A stretch of 64,000 nucleotides of DNA from Flavobacterium ginsengisoli (lineage in GTDB: Bacteria; Bacteroidota; Bacteroidia; Flavobacteriales; Flavobacteriaceae), in NCBI RefSeq assembly GCF_029625315.1, contig NZ_CP121110.1, positions 3,357,001-3,421,000 on the forward strand, written 5' to 3'. Below, in pieces: positions 1 to 11,870 of this stretch. Below the pieces are notes generated by a model that saw nothing but the letters and a program-made list of their open reading frames with translations, searched no databases and had not been told where the DNA came from. Each line of letters starts with the position of its first letter. The first letter of the stretch is position 1. A program made the translations under genes and the position numbers.

Positions 1-724
1 GTATTCAGTCAATTCAGATTCTGGATCAAAAGTTGGTCCCGCATTAGTAAAAATCTGAGTCATAATTGCTTTACTTCTTGCCACTTTTGGATCTGTTGAA
101 GTAATTGCGCTTAAATCTTCGAGTTTATAATCTGATTTATTAAGCTCTTTTTTAATTGTATTATGAACATCAAGTAAAAAATCTGCTTGCTGTTTGTCTT
201 GAAGAGCCTCTTCATACTTTTTAGTATATTCTGCTAAAGCGAGCTTTGTATTCTGGAGAACCATCATCGGCTTTTTTTACGATGCGAGTCAATTCTAGAT
301 TTTCGTGAACAGCATCTCCAAGAAAATTCCATCCATGAACATCATCGATAAATCCGTTTTTATCATCATCGATTCCGTTTCCTGGAATTTCTTTTTTATT
401 AGTCCAAATCATTCCTTGTAAGTCTTCGTGCTCGATATCTACACCAGAGTCTACGATTCCTACAATTACTTTCTGCCCTTTTTTACCTTGTAATAGTTCG
501 GCATAAGCTCTATCAACGCTCATTCCTGGAATTGAGTCTTTTATCAAATCAAGATGGCTCCATCTTTTTAATTCGTTTTCGCTAAGAGGAGCTTTTTTTA
601 CAACTGTTGTAGGTGCTGTAATAAACTCTTTTGAAGTAGAAACCTGCGCTTGAACTGTAGCGCTACATCCTGCTAAAACAAGTAGTGCAAAAGCAGATAA
701 TTTAAGAGGTTTTATATGACTCAT
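1..724 (-). CDS. S8 (subtilisin-like) serine peptidase lipoprotein, partial, frameshifted
   Basis: Secreted S8-family peptidase whose C-terminal part lies beyond the left window edge. The N-terminus is a lipoprotein signal (LLVLAGC lipobox). The catalytic-Asp block reads GIVDSGVDIEHEDL and is followed by the Asp-rich GNGIDDDKNGFIDD segment. The start at 724 gives a proper signal peptide. After residue 164 the frame breaks near base 237. Removing one base of the AAA run restores a good continuation (LAEYTKKYEEAL) that stays open to base 1. The His and Ser catalytic blocks are not in the window. It is clearly homologous to the S8 protein at 43913-45613, including the spacer after the Asp motif. 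The substrate cannot be told from sequence. Confidence 0.85.
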
Positions 725-1026
725 GTATCTATATTATAAGTAAAGTTAAAAGATGGGTCTAAATTATGCTTTTTTGTTACAAAAAACTAACTGTTAACAA
801 TGTGTTATGAAATTTTGACGAAAATTACTCAAAACTATACGATTTGCAAACATTTACGAATCAAACCATTAGAAATAGGGGTTTGATAAACTAAAAATAT
901 ATTTTTTGCATGTATTTGTTGTTGAATGATGAAAAAATCAACAAAAAATATATTGCTTACGGCTTCCCGTAAAGATTATTCCTTTAATTATCTTATAATT
1001 GCGCGACTGAATTCTAAATTTTTTCT
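725..1026. other. Intergenic region between divergent genes
   Basis: About 300 bases of AT-rich DNA separate the leftward S8 peptidase from the rightward leucine-rich-repeat gene, so it must carry both promoters. I see no perfect TANNTTTG box, only near matches in the T-rich stretch around 898-915. There is no RNA gene or open reading frame I can support. Confidence 0.4.
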
Positions 1027-4000
1027 ATGAAAGCAAAACTACTCTTATTGCTGTTTCTGGCAACTTTTTCTACTTACGCACAAACCAATCTAGTTTCCAA
1101 CGGAGGACTAGAATCTTGGGGATCTGGCCCTTCAATCATAGGCTGGACCATAGCAAACAATGTTACTCGCAATTTGACCAGTTATAACGGATCATTTAGT
1201 GCAGAATTGTCTTATGTAAGTGCTTCCCCTAAAATTACGACACAAGTTCCGTTACAGGCAGGCGTTACGTATAAGATTAAGTTCAAATACAAGTATGTAG
1301 ATAATAATTATGATGGGACCCATCCTATTGCATTAAATATCTCACAAAACGGAAGTTCTAGTACTTTATCTACAAGTACTTTTGCGACTAATAATTCGTG
1401 GACCGAAAAGGAAGCAACTTTTACTCCAGATGCTAATCTTTCTTACGATTTATCTATTTCTACTTTTAGTTTTGATAGTGCTCCTTTTTCTGTTTTAATA
1501 GACCATGTTCAGGTATATGTAGAAGGAACAGAACAATACACGAAAATCCCTGATGTGAATTTTGAAAATAAATTGATCGCTTTAGGTATTGATTCTGGAG
1601 TTGCTGATGGGAAAGTACTAACTAATGATATCAATTCGATAACAATATTAGATGTTTCAAGTTCTGATATTACTGATTTAACAGGTATTGAAGATTTTAC
1701 CTCTTTAACTCAATTATATACTATGTCAAATAAATTGACATCATTAGATGTATCTAACAATTTAGAATTAACGACATTGAGATGTGATTCAAATGGTACT
1801 ATAACAAGTTTGAATATTTCTAAAAACACTAAACTTATAAATTTGTTTTGCGGCAACAACCAAATTACAAGTTTAAACCTTTCTAATCTTACAAACTTAA
1901 TAGATCTATACTGCTATGAAAATCAATTAAGCAGTCTAGATCTTTCTACAAATACAAATTTACAATATCTGTATGCAAACAGAAACCTTCTGACATCATT
2001 GGATCTGAGTAAAAACACACTTTTAAATACCTTGTATTGTCAAGATAATAGTAGGCTTGAAACCTTAAATCTTCAAAATGGAAACAATACTTTACTTAAA
2101 AAATTAAACTTAACATACACTCCAAGTTTATATTGTATTTTAGTTGATGATGTTGCTTATTCTGACACCAATTGGAGCTCATACAAACCAAATAATGTTG
2201 CTTTCTCGACAGTTTGCCAAACTCCTGAGTATCTTTTAATACCAGATCCAGAACTTGAGAAAGCTTTAATAGCTAATAATGTTGATGGTGTAGTTGATGG
2301 TAAGGTTATAAAATCTAAAGTTTTAGCTACCGAAACCTTATACTTAAATATCACTACTGTAACCGATTTGACAGGTTTAGAATATTTTGAAAATTTAAAA
2401 AAATTAGATCTTTCAACAAGTGGAGGATCTACTGCTATTAATAAAATTGATCTAGCCCCTTTTACTCAACTGACGTCTTTTGCAAGCAGATTTACTAATT
2501 TGTCTGAAATTAATGTGTCTAAAAACGTAAATCTTAAGGATTTAGATTTAAATAGTAATAAGCTTACAAAAATTGATGTTAGCTCAAATTTAGCTTTAGA
2601 AAATTTATCCATTTCAAGAAACTCAATAAGCGAGCTAAATGTTACAAAAAACATCGCTTTAAAGATGTTAAATACTATCGAAAATCCTTTAACGGAAATA
2701 AACGTTTCTAATAATACTGCACTGCAAGAACTTTACTGTTATTATAACAGGCTTAAAACGTTAGACGTTACGAACAATCCTAATTTACAAGTTTTAAATG
2801 CAGAACTTAACGATTTGAAATTATTAGATGTTTCTAAAAACTTACAGTTATTAACTCTTAATGTCGATCAAAACGACATAAGATCTTTAGATGTATCTAA
2901 AAATACTGTACTAACAAAATTTACTTGTGGTTATAATAATAACTTAATTTATTTGAACGTTAAAAATGGTAATAATAAAAATTTCATAACTAACATAAAT
3001 AATTATAGAGGTTTTCGAAGTACTAATTTAAGCTGTATTGAAGTTGATGATGTTGACTATTCTAATACCAACTGGTCAACACTTAAAGATAGCAACGCTA
3101 GCTATTCTACTTCTTGCGATGTTGTATTGGCATATACCGCAATTCCTGACGCGAACTTTGAAGAGGCGTTAATTTTACAAGGAATTGATAAAGATGGCAA
3201 AAATGGAAAAGTTTTAACTTCTGATATCCTTAACGTTACATCTTTAAATGTATCTAACAACAATATTAAAGATCTAAAGGGAATTGAAGATTTTACGTCT
3301 TTAACTTCATTAGATTGTTCTAAAAACAATTTGACAGCAGTAAATGTTGAAAAAAATACACTTTTAACGCAACTTAAAGCTAGCAACAATAATCTTTTTG
3401 ATTTAAACGTATCAAAAAACACAAAACTAACCAATCTAAGTGTAAGTTTTAATAAAATAGTAAGTTTAGATCTTTCTAAAAATACCATTCTAAAAGAGGT
3501 AGACGCAGCTTCTAATAACCTGCACAATCTTAATTTAAAGAATGGCAACAACGTAAACATGCAACGTATGATTTTTGGAAATTTCACCGAAAATCCTCAT
3601 TTAGCTTGTATCGAAGTCGATGATGTCGCCTTTTCTGAAGCAAACTGGATCGCAAAAGATGCAACTGCAAATTATTCAACTCAAGCTTGCCCTTTAAACG
3701 AACAGCAAACTTTAATTCCTGACTTAGCTTTTGAAAGAATATTAATTGCTAAAGGTTTAGACACAGATGGTGAAAACGGAAAAGTGCGCACTTTAAATAT
3801 TTCAAATTTAAATAGTTTGAGTTTAAATGATAGCAATAATAAAATTTCTGACCTAACAGGTATTCAAGACTTTAGATCTCTAATTTCATTAGAGGCAAAT
3901 GATAATAATATTACAACGGTTGACCTTTCTAAAAATACCGAATTGATTGTTTTAAATCTTGATCGTAATAAATTAACATCAATTGATTTATCAAACAATA

Positions 4001-7000
4001 CTCGATTATGGTATGTGACTACAAGAGACAATCAATTAACAACGTTAGACATTTCTAGGAATTTAGAATTAGAAAGCTTAAATATTAACGGTAATCAATT
4101 AACCGCTTTAAACGTTTCTAAAAACACTAGACTAAGCGGTTTATCTGCAAACTATAATAAATTGGCAGATATTAATTTAGTCGCAAATACAAAATTGAGT
4201 TCTTTGTCTATTGATGGCAATTTGCTAGCTTCTTTAGATGTTTCGAACAATGTATTTCTAACTCAAATATTATGTTCTGGTAATGAAATAACAACTTTAG
4301 ATTTATCTAAAAACACTAAACTAACATCTATAAATGTTGCTAATAATAAGTTATTCAAGCTAAATATTAAAAATGGTGCAAACAATTTGATTAATACAGC
4401 TTATTATTTCAGCTTCATAAATAACCCTTATTTAAAATGTATTCAGGTTGACGATGCAGATTTTTCTAATACAAATTGGAGCAAAATAAAAGATGATGCT
4501 ACAGTTTACTCATCTGATGCTTGTCCAGACGCAGAACCTTTTACACTAATTCCTGATGCTAATTTTGAAAATAAATTAATCGCTCTTGGAATTGACAAAG
4601 ATGGTCCAAACGGAAAAGTTGCCACTTACAATATTGATAGTTTAACTTCTCTAAATGTATCAAAAAGCAATATTTCTGACTTGACAGGATTACAAGATTT
4701 TAAGGCCTTAACTTCCTTAGAAGCTTCAGACAACAAATTGACAGCTATTAATATTTCGAAAAATACATCGCTGACCAATTTAAATGTTAGCAAAAACCAA
4801 TTGACTTCTTTAGACATTTCTGCAAATTACTTATTAGCTACCGTAGACTGTAGCGCAAATAGTATTGCAACTTTAAATCTTTCTCAGAGCAACTTTTTAA
4901 GTGATTTGAACTGCAGTAATAATAAAATTACAACATTAGACCTTTCTTATCTTTATGGATTAACTAATTTAAATTGCGACAATAATGCTATTACTGCTTT
5001 GAATCTTTCTAGAAATAGTAAGTTAACTGTTTTAAGCGCAAGCATTAATAAATTAGAAAGTTTAGATGTTTCTAAAAATACTGCTTTAAAAGAAATTGAC
5101 TGTGCAGGTAATGAGCTATATAACTTAAACTTGAAAAACGGAAACAATGTTAATATGGAAAGAGTGATTTTTGGAAATTTCACACAAAATCCAAACTTGC
5201 TTTGTATTCAAGTAGATGATGTCTGCATTCTCAAATGATAAATGGATCGCAAAAGATGCAACTGCAACATACTCTACTGAAGCTTGTCCGCTAAACGGAA
5301 AGTTCACTTTAATTCCTGATCCAAATTTTGAAAAATTATTAATTGCCAAAAACATTGATAAAGATGGCGAAAATGGAAAAGTTTTAACTTCAAGTATTGA
5401 GAAAATAACATACTTAGATCTTACCGACACCAACCTAAAAGTATCTGATTTAACAGGTATTCAAGCCTTTAAATCTTTAGCAACTTTATACTGTTCTTCT
5501 GCCAATTTAACTTCTGTAGATTTATCTAAAAACGTAAACTTGGAAGACGTTAACTTATCAAATAATAAATTAACTTCTTTAGATTTATCTGCTAATATAA
5601 ATTTAACAAACGTAGCAAGATATTATAATGAACTAACCAGTGTAGATGTTTCTAAAAATACAGCTTTAAAAACTTTAAGTATTTACAGAAACAATTTGAC
5701 TAGTTTGAATATTTCTAAAAATACCGCATTAACAAGTTTAGATGCTGGTAATAATCAGTTAAACACTTTAGATCTTAGCACAAACATAAATCTGACAAAA
5801 ATAGATGTTTATAATAATCAGCTAACTTCTTTAGATTTTTCTAAAAATCCGCTTCTAAAAGGGATAAGAATTACTAGCAATAAGATTGAAAACATAAATG
5901 TATCTAATCTAAATGCTTTAACATCATTATTGGCAAGTTACAATCAACTTAGTACGATTGACGTTTCTAGAAATACCGGATTGCTTGTCCTGGAAGTTTC
6001 TAATAACAAATTAAATACTATTGATGTTTCCCCAAATACAGCCATTACTTCGTTAGATGTTTCGAAAAATCAATTAAAAACTTTAGACATCTCAAAAAAC
6101 ACAGCTTTGGTTGGTCTTTATGCAAATGATAACCAATTAACAAGTTTGGATTTAAGAAATGGAAAAAATACTTTGATTAAAAATTACAATCTATCTCTTA
6201 CTGGTAACTCGCAATTATATTGCATTCTTGTTGATGATGTTGCTTATTCAAATTCAAATTGGTCTAGTAACAAAGATGCAATTGCTAAATACAACACAGA
6301 ATGTACTGGCGAGTTAGTTTTAGCTTCAAACAACTTTACTGTAGAAACTAAAGGAGAATCTTGTTTAGGCGAAAATAATGGAGAGATTAGCATTGTTGGA
6401 AAAGCTTCTTTTGCTTACAATGCAATGATAAACGACAAGCCTTATACGTTTACAAATAATGCTTTAAAAATTACTGCATTAACTCCAGGTGTTTACAAAA
6501 TTAAGATCACTATTCCTGACATGATTTTTGAGCAAAACTTTAATGTAACCATTCAAAAAGGTGCAACAATTACAGGAAAATCTAATGTATCGGCTAAGAA
6601 TGTAGAAGTTGAAATTACAGAAGGAACTGCTCCTTTTACAGTATTTATTGATGGCGCAGAACAATTCCAGACAACAGACAAGAATTTTACAGTTTCTTTA
6701 GACAAAGCCGCATTAGTCGAAGTGGCTACTGCCAAAGCTTGTGAAGGTGTTTTTGCTAAAAAAGTTACTTCTTATGAACTAGGAACTATACTTGCAGACT
6801 TACCCTAACCCTACTACAGGAACTATTGAAATCGAAATTCCAAGTACTAAAACTGAAATTGCAATTGAATTGTACAATTTTGGCGGTCAATTAGTTTCTC
6901 ACGGAACTTATAATATTGAAAGCGGAAAAGCTCTTTTAAATCTTGAAAAATTACCTTCAGGAATTTATCTCGCCAAAATCAATTTAGACACTCCAGAATA

Positions 7001-7022
7001 CGTTAAAATCATAAAAAAATAA
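1027..7022 (+). CDS. Giant leucine-rich-repeat protein with T9SS C-terminal sorting domain (two frameshifts)
   Basis: Secreted surface protein of about 2,000 residues. It starts with a signal peptide (LLLLLFLATFSTYAQ), then a carbohydrate-binding-like beta-sandwich region to about residue 165. Six homologous blocks follow, beginning near bases 1540, 2234, 3138, 3711, 4549 and 5310. Each opens with IPDxxFExxLI, contains bacterial leucine-rich repeats of the LDVSKNTxLTxL type and closes with CIxVDDVxYSNxNW. The end (YPNPTTGTIEIEIP to KIIKK) is a type A T9SS sorting domain, so export through the type IX system is inferred. The frame breaks near 5225, where one extra base splits VDDVAFSN, and near 6792, where CTTGCAG instead of CTGCAG splits the sorting domain. 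Both look like indel errors. A binding or adhesion role is likely but the ligand is unknown. Confidence 0.85.
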
Positions 7023-7025
7023 AAA

Positions 7026-7727
7026 ATGAAGAATTCTATATATCTTTCAATAATCTGTTTAGTATTTGCAGCCTGCGGAAGCGGAGGTGGAGATGATCCT
7101 GTCACTCCACCAGTAGTAAATACAGCTCCTACAGTGCCAGTATTAAGCCTTCCTGCAGATAATAAATTATGTTTAGACAATAATGTTTCTTTTCAGTGGA
7201 ACGCTTCAACCGACGAACAAAAAGACGCTATTGTTTATCAGATTCAAATTGCAAAAGACAATGCATTTAGTCAAATTGTGAGTACGTTGGATAATTCGTC
7301 TCTTTCAACAAGCGCTTTAGCTTTAGACAAAAACACAGCTTATTACTGGAGAGTTAAAGCAACAGACAGCAAAGGTCTGTCTAGTGCTTATTCTTCCACT
7401 TTTAAATTTTATACTGCTGGTGTCGCTGTTGTCAATCATTTGCCTTTTGCTCCGGCGTTAATTTCTCCAGAAATGAATGTTGCTTTGAGCACAACAACTG
7501 CAAGTTTGCAATGGAATGCATCAGATGTTGATACAGCAGATGTACTTACCTATGACGTTTATTTCGGAACGGCAAATCCGCCAACTGAAAAAGTAAGTGA
7601 TAGCAAATCTGAAAAAACTGTTGATGTTACAATAGAACCAGGAAAACAATATTACTGGCAAGTAACGGTCAAAGACAATAAAGGTGGCGAAACCGTAGGC
7701 CAAGTTTGGAAATTTAAAACCAACTAA
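7026..7727 (+). CDS. Lipoprotein with fibronectin type III-like domains
   Basis: 233-residue lipoprotein. The signal ends in a lipobox (FAACGSGGGDD). The Gly/Asp-rich residues after the Cys resemble the export signal used by Bacteroidota for surface lipoproteins. Two Ig/FN3-like repeats follow, each with the pattern SLQWNASD...YxVxF...YYWRVKATDxKG, at about residues 30-130 and 135-230. It starts only 3 bases after the leucine-rich-repeat gene, so the two are almost certainly co-transcribed and this is probably its cell-surface partner. No enzymatic motif is visible. Confidence 0.85.
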   Translation: MKNSIYLSIICLVFAACGSGGGDDPVTPPVVNTAPTVPVLSLPADNKLCLDNNVSFQWNASTDEQKDAIVYQIQIAKDNAFSQIVSTLDNSSLSTSALALDKNTAYYWRVKATDSKGLSSAYSSTFKFYTAGVAVVNHLPFAPALISPEMNVALSTTTASLQWNASDVDTADVLTYDVYFGTANPPTEKVSDSKSEKTVDVTIEPGKQYYWQVTVKDNKGGETVGQVWKFKTN

Positions 7728-7754
7728 ACTTAAGAATTACAATTAGTTAAAGAT

Positions 7755-7797
7755 AAAAAAGTTCCATTTTCTAAATACTGAAAATGGGACTTTTTTA
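7755..7797. terminator. Bidirectional hairpin terminator
   Basis: The inverted repeat AAAAAGTTCCATTTTC / GAAAATGGGACTTTTTT, with one G-T pair and a loop of about 10 bases, is flanked by A and T tracts. It lies between the convergent lipoprotein gene (ending 7727) and the metallo-hydrolase gene (ending 7819), so it can serve both. Confidence 0.8.
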
Positions 7798-7818
7798 TTT
7801 TTTGTAAATGATCTATTT

Positions 7819-8676
7819 TTAAAGAATTTCTTCGCAGGTAAAAACCTCTTTTAATCGAACACCTTTTTCGGTATGCTCCACAGTTATGATTTGATTGTGG
7901 GCATCGTGTTCTAAAAACAAATAATGATTATTATCTGCCGCCACATTTAAAAATTTTGACTTTTCTGGCATTGTCAGCAACGGTCTTGTATCGTATCCCA
8001 TAACATACGGAAGCGGAATATGTCCGGCTGTAGCCAACAAATCGGCGCAAAAAACAATCGTTTTATCTTGATATTTGATATGTGGAATCATCTGTTTTTC
8101 GGTATGTCCATCAACATAGTAAATATCGAAACCTAATTCCTTCGAAAAACCAAAATCAGAATCTGGCCTTTCAACAAAATTCAATTGTCCGCTTTCTTGC
8201 ATAGGCAGAATATTTTCAGACAAGAAAGAAGCTTTTTCTCTAGCGTTTGGTTTCGTTGCCCATTCCCAATGATTTTCGTTTGTCCAGAATTTAGCATTTT
8301 TAAAAGCCGGCTCGTAACCTGTTTTATCCGAATTCCATTGAACACTTCCTCCACAATGATCAAAATGAAGATGCGTCATAAAAACATCTGTAACATCATC
8401 ACGATTGAAACCATATTTTGCTAGGGATTTATCTAAAGAATGCGAACCCCAAAGCGAATAATATCCAAAGAATTTTTCTGATTGCTTATCGCCCATTCCA
8501 GTATCAATTAAGATAAGACGATTTCCATCTTCAATTAATAAACAGCGTGCAGCAATATCAATAAGATTATTGGCATCTGCAGGATTGGTTTTATTCCAAA
8601 TTGTTTTAGGAACAACGCCAAACATTGCGCCTCCATCTAACTTAAAATTTCCAGATTCTATTGGGTAAAGTTTCAT
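7819..8676 (-). CDS. MBL-fold metallo-hydrolase
   Basis: 285-residue metallo-beta-lactamase-fold hydrolase. The zinc-binding HxHxDH motif is seen as THLHFDHCGG. A downstream His (DGHTEKQ), Asp (VFCADL) and late His (EHDAHNQ) complete the usual ligand set. There is no signal peptide, so it is cytoplasmic. The length and motif order fit the AHL-lactonase/AttM-like branch, but this family also includes thioesterases and other esterases. The substrate is not predictable from sequence. It is a single gene ending at a shared terminator. Confidence 0.85.
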   Translation of the reverse strand: MKLYPIESGNFKLDGGAMFGVVPKTIWNKTNPADANNLIDIAARCLLIEDGNRLILIDTGMGDKQSEKFFGYYSLWGSHSLDKSLAKYGFNRDDVTDVFMTHLHFDHCGGSVQWNSDKTGYEPAFKNAKFWTNENHWEWATKPNAREKASFLSENILPMQESGQLNFVERPDSDFGFSKELGFDIYYVDGHTEKQMIPHIKYQDKTIVFCADLLATAGHIPLPYVMGYDTRPLLTMPEKSKFLNVAADNNHYLFLEHDAHNQIITVEHTEKGVRLKEVFTCEEIL

Positions 8677-8752
8677 GAGAATGATTTTCTAAAAGAACAA
8701 AGCTAGAAAATTCAAACTCCTTTTACTAAAATTTAAGGTTAAAAACTTCAGA

Positions 8753-9673
8753 TTATTCTAATGTAATCGAAGTGCTTCCCATTATTTCTTGCTTATCAAA
8801 ATAATTCACAAAATAAGTTCCTTTCTTAAATTGGTCCGCATTTAGAATTCCATAAGCATTCAGAGATTTTCCTTGAAAGTCTGTGCTAACAATAAAACTG
8901 TAAACAAGTGCTTTATCATTTCCAAATTCAATCAGCTTATTATCGCCCATAACCGTATTTTTCTGATCTAAAACCTGAACATAAAAAACTCTCTTTCCTG
9001 GCTTTGCTACTGCATTTCCGTTAAGTGTGAAACTAGCCTTAAGCTTTTTTGTATTCTTTGCCTTGGTTGTTTCCAATTCGGCTCCAGAGCTTTTTTCGCG
9101 AAGTGCAACAACTTTAAAATTACTTAAATACAATTTTGAAGCATCTTTTAAAGTCGATTCTAATGTTTTTTGTTTTGAAATCAAAGTGTCATTTTCTGCT
9201 TTTTGCTTATACATGACAACATTTTGGCTTTCAATCTCTGTCAGCAAACTTTTATTCTGAGATTTTAATTTTTTAATTTCCTGAACCCTGTTTTCTAAGG
9301 AAGTGTTCAGATCTGAAAGCTGATTTCGATAAATTCTAATCTGCTCAGTCGAAGGATTATTTGAAGCTTTAATAATCGCCATCAAATTTTCAACATTCTT
9401 ACGCTCTAATTCTAATTCTTTAGACAAAGCTGTTTTTTCTAAAATAGCCTCATCATAAGCCATTTTTAATGTATTTAAAGAATCTAAAATATTCTTCTGC
9501 ACATCTGTTTCTTTGCTTCCAGAAGAGATTATATTGGCAATACTTTCTTCTTTAGCTCCACTATCATTCTTTTCAGGTTCACTGCTAAAAACCAAAACCA
9601 CAGCACCTACTCCTAAAACAAAAATCATAGCAAACAAAGGTTTAAACCACTTTATTTCATTTTGTTTTTTCAT
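8753..9673 (-). CDS. Membrane-anchored coiled-coil protein, unknown function
   Basis: 306 residues with a single N-terminal transmembrane segment (about residues 11-31, PLFAMIFVLGVGAVVLVF), then a long predicted coiled coil (about 55-170, rich in Leu/Lys/Glu heptads) and a C-terminal globular beta-rich domain. I do not recognise a named family from the sequence. The topology suggests a periplasmic coiled-coil protein anchored in the inner membrane. It stands alone, upstream of and divergent from the SUF operon. Confidence 0.6.
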   Translation of the reverse strand: MKKQNEIKWFKPLFAMIFVLGVGAVVLVFSSEPEKNDSGAKEESIANIISSGSKETDVQKNILDSLNTLKMAYDEAILEKTALSKELELERKNVENLMAIIKASNNPSTEQIRIYRNQLSDLNTSLENRVQEIKKLKSQNKSLLTEIESQNVVMYKQKAENDTLISKQKTLESTLKDASKLYLSNFKVVALREKSSGAELETTKAKNTKKLKASFTLNGNAVAKPGKRVFYVQVLDQKNTVMGDNKLIEFGNDKALVYSFIVSTDFQGKSLNAYGILNADQFKKGTYFVNYFDKQEIMGSTSITLE

Positions 9674-9887
9674 AATTACTCCTAATTTTCTGCAAAAATA
9701 TTGAATAAAAAACGACTATAATCAGTAGAAATACTTGTTTTTTAACATTTAGAAGCGATATTTGCGACTCGATTGAAAAACAATTATTCTTTTCTAATTT
9801 TGATTCCTATTTTATCAAAATAAGTATTATCTATTTTCACATTTGTTATAATAATGTGAACCGTTATGGAAAAAGGTTTTTAAGTCG

Positions 9888-9895
9888 TATCTTTG
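9888..9895 (+). promoter_or_regulatory. Probable -7 box of the SUF operon promoter
   Basis: TATCTTTG matches the Bacteroidota -7 consensus TANNTTTG. It lies about 100 bases upstream of the HesB/SufA start. A good -33 TTTG is not visible at the expected spacing, so the call rests on one box. Confidence 0.45.
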
Positions 9896-9994
9896 CAGAT
9901 AATTTCTATTTAACATTGAAAATTAGCGTTTTAAATCTGTACTAAATTCATTACAGACCAAAAAATGTTCATTAAAAACAAACATCTAAGAACA

Positions 9995-10324
9995 ATGATA
10001 AAAGTTTCTGATACTGCCAAAAAGAAAATCATCGATTTGATGACTGATGATGGTTTTGACGCCGCGCACGACTACGTAAGAGTAGGCGTAAAAAGTGGTG
10101 GATGCTCTGGTTTGTCTTACGATTTAAAATTTGACAAAACCAAAGGAGATGACGATAAAATATTCGTTGACAACGACATACAAATTGCTGTTGAAAAAAA
10201 ATCATTCCTTTATTTAGCTGGAACAATTTTAGAATTTTCTGGCGGATTAAACGGAAAAGGATTTGTTTTCAATAATCCTAACGCAAGCAGAACTTGCGGA
10301 TGTGGAGAATCATTCTCTTTATAG
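9995..10324 (+). CDS. sufA: HesB/IscA/SufA-type iron-sulfur assembly protein
   Basis: A-type Fe-S carrier of the SUF pathway. The three conserved cysteines are present: GGCSG in the middle and TCGCGESF at the C-terminus. I choose the Met at 9995 (MIKVSDTAKKKI) because it gives the usual length of about 109 residues. An upstream in-frame ATG at 9965 would add ten poorly conserved residues. It is the first gene of the SUF operon and precedes sufB by about 90 bases that hold an AAAGTC-type intergenic repeat. The specific name sufA is by position and family; iscA-type naming is equally possible. Confidence 0.9.
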   Translation: MIKVSDTAKKKIIDLMTDDGFDAAHDYVRVGVKSGGCSGLSYDLKFDKTKGDDDKIFVDNDIQIAVEKKSFLYLAGTILEFSGGLNGKGFVFNNPNASRTCGCGESFSL

Positions 10325-10328
10325 TCAA

Positions 10329-10390
10329 AAGCCGAAAGTCATAAAGTCTGCAAAGACTCTCACCGACTTTTAAACTTTGGACTTTAAAAA
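10329..10390. repeat. Intergenic AAAGTC-type imperfect palindrome
   Basis: Spacer between the HesB-type gene and sufB. Short units such as GAAAGTCATAAAGTC occur with partly complementary GACTTTTAAACTTT. A longer, perfect relative sits at 18669-18720 in the same operon. This appears to be a dispersed non-coding element and possibly an RNA processing or attenuation hairpin. Confidence 0.5.
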
Positions 10391-10414
10391 CTTTAAGACA
10401 ACATTAAAAATATA

Positions 10415-11863
10415 ATGAGCAAATACACCGAAGACGATTTAAAAATCGAACTGGAAACTAAAGAATATGAGTACGGATTTTATACCAATATAGAATCTGA
10501 AACTTTCCCTATTGGCTTAAACGAAGAAATCGTAAGAGCTATTTCGCTTAAAAAAGAAGAACCTGAATGGATGACCGAATGGCGTATCGAAGCTTTCCGC
10601 GCTTGGAAAGAAATGATCGAGCCAGAATGGGCAAACGTACATTACGAAAAACCAGACTTTCAGGCGATTTCTTATTATTCAGCTCCAAAACAAGTAGATC
10701 CTAATAAAACTTTGGACGATGTTGATCCGGAATTGTTAGAGATGTACAAAAAATTGGGAATTTCTGTTGACGAGCAAAAAATGATGAACAATGTCGCTAT
10801 GGATATTGTTGTCGATTCTGTTTCAGTAGCAACAACTTTCAAGAAAACTTTGGCAGAAAAAGGGATTATTTTCTGTCCAATTTCTGAAGCAATTAAAGAA
10901 CATCCTGAATTAGTAAAAAAATATTTAGGAACTGTTGTACCTCAAAAAGACAACTTCTACGCAGCGTTAAACTCAGCAGTTTTCTCTGACGGAAGTTTCT
11001 GTTATATTCCGAAAGGTGTAAAATGTCCAATGGAACTTTCAACGTATTTCAGAATCAATCAAGCAGGAACTGGGCAATTCGAAAGAACTCTAGTTATTGC
11101 CGATGAAGGAAGTTACGTTTCTTACCTTGAAGGATGTACTGCTCCAAGCCGTGACGAAAATCAATTACACGCTGCTGTGGTTGAATTGATCGCTTTGGAT
11201 GATGCAGAAATTAAATATTCTACCGTTCAAAACTGGTTCCCAGGAAACAAAGAAGGAAAAGGTGGAGTTTACAACTTCGTAACTAAAAGAGGTTTATGCG
11301 AAACAAACGCTAAAATTTCTTGGACGCAGGTTGAAACAGGTTCTGCTGTAACTTGGAAATATCCTTCTTGTGTATTAAAAGGAGATAATTCAGTAGGAGA
11401 ATTTTATTCGATTGCTGTAACAAATAATTTCCAACAAGCGGATACTGGAACAAAAATGATCCATTTAGGAAAAAACACTAAATCGACTATTATTTCTAAA
11501 GGTATCTCGGCTGGAAAATCACAAAATAGCTACCGTGGTTTAGTGCAAATCTCTCCAAGAGCTGAGAATGCAAGAAACTTTTCTCAATGTGACTCGTTGT
11601 TAATGGGTAACAATTGCGGTGCACATACTTTCCCTTATATCGAAAGTAAAAATCCATCTGCAAAAATTGAGCACGAAGCAACTACAAGTAAAATTGGAGA
11701 AGATCAGGTTTTCTATTGCAACCAAAGAGGTATTCCAACCGAAAAAGCGATTGCCTTAATTGTAAACGGTTTCAGTAAAGATGTCTTGAACAAACTGCCA
11801 ATGGAATTTGCTGTTGAAGCTCAAAAATTATTAGAGATTTCTTTAGAAGGATCTGTAGGTTAA
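10415..11863 (+). CDS. sufB: Fe-S cluster assembly scaffold SufB
   Basis: 482-residue SufB, the scaffold subunit of the SufBC2D complex on which the cluster is built. Typical family blocks are visible: [48 protein letters not shown], and the C-terminal [15 protein letters not shown] with FYCNQRGI. The length is normal and the frame intact. It is cytoplasmic. It is followed after 7 bases by the FMN-reductase-like gene. Confidence 0.97.
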   Translation: MSKYTEDDLKIELETKEYEYGFYTNIESETFPIGLNEEIVRAISLKKEEPEWMTEWRIEAFRAWKEMIEPEWANVHYEKPDFQAISYYSAPKQVDPNKTLDDVDPELLEMYKKLGISVDEQKMMNNVAMDIVVDSVSVATTFKKTLAEKGIIFCPISEAIKEHPELVKKYLGTVVPQKDNFYAALNSAVFSDGSFCYIPKGVKCPMELSTYFRINQAGTGQFERTLVIADEGSYVSYLEGCTAPSRDENQLHAAVVELIALDDAEIKYSTVQNWFPGNKEGKGGVYNFVTKRGLCETNAKISWTQVETGSAVTWKYPSCVLKGDNSVGEFYSIAVTNNFQQADTGTKMIHLGKNTKSTIISKGISAGKSQNSYRGLVQISPRAENARNFSQCDSLLMGNNCGAHTFPYIESKNPSAKIEHEATTSKIGEDQVFYCNQRGIPTEKAIALIVNGFSKDVLNKLPMEFAVEAQKLLEISLEGSVG

Positions 11864-11870
11864 TTGGAAG

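Noticed and set aside
3102..5433. Several long open frames on the minus strand opposite the leucine-rich-repeat gene
   Set aside because: They mirror the repeats of the plus-strand gene, have no start signals or known domains, and overlap it completely.
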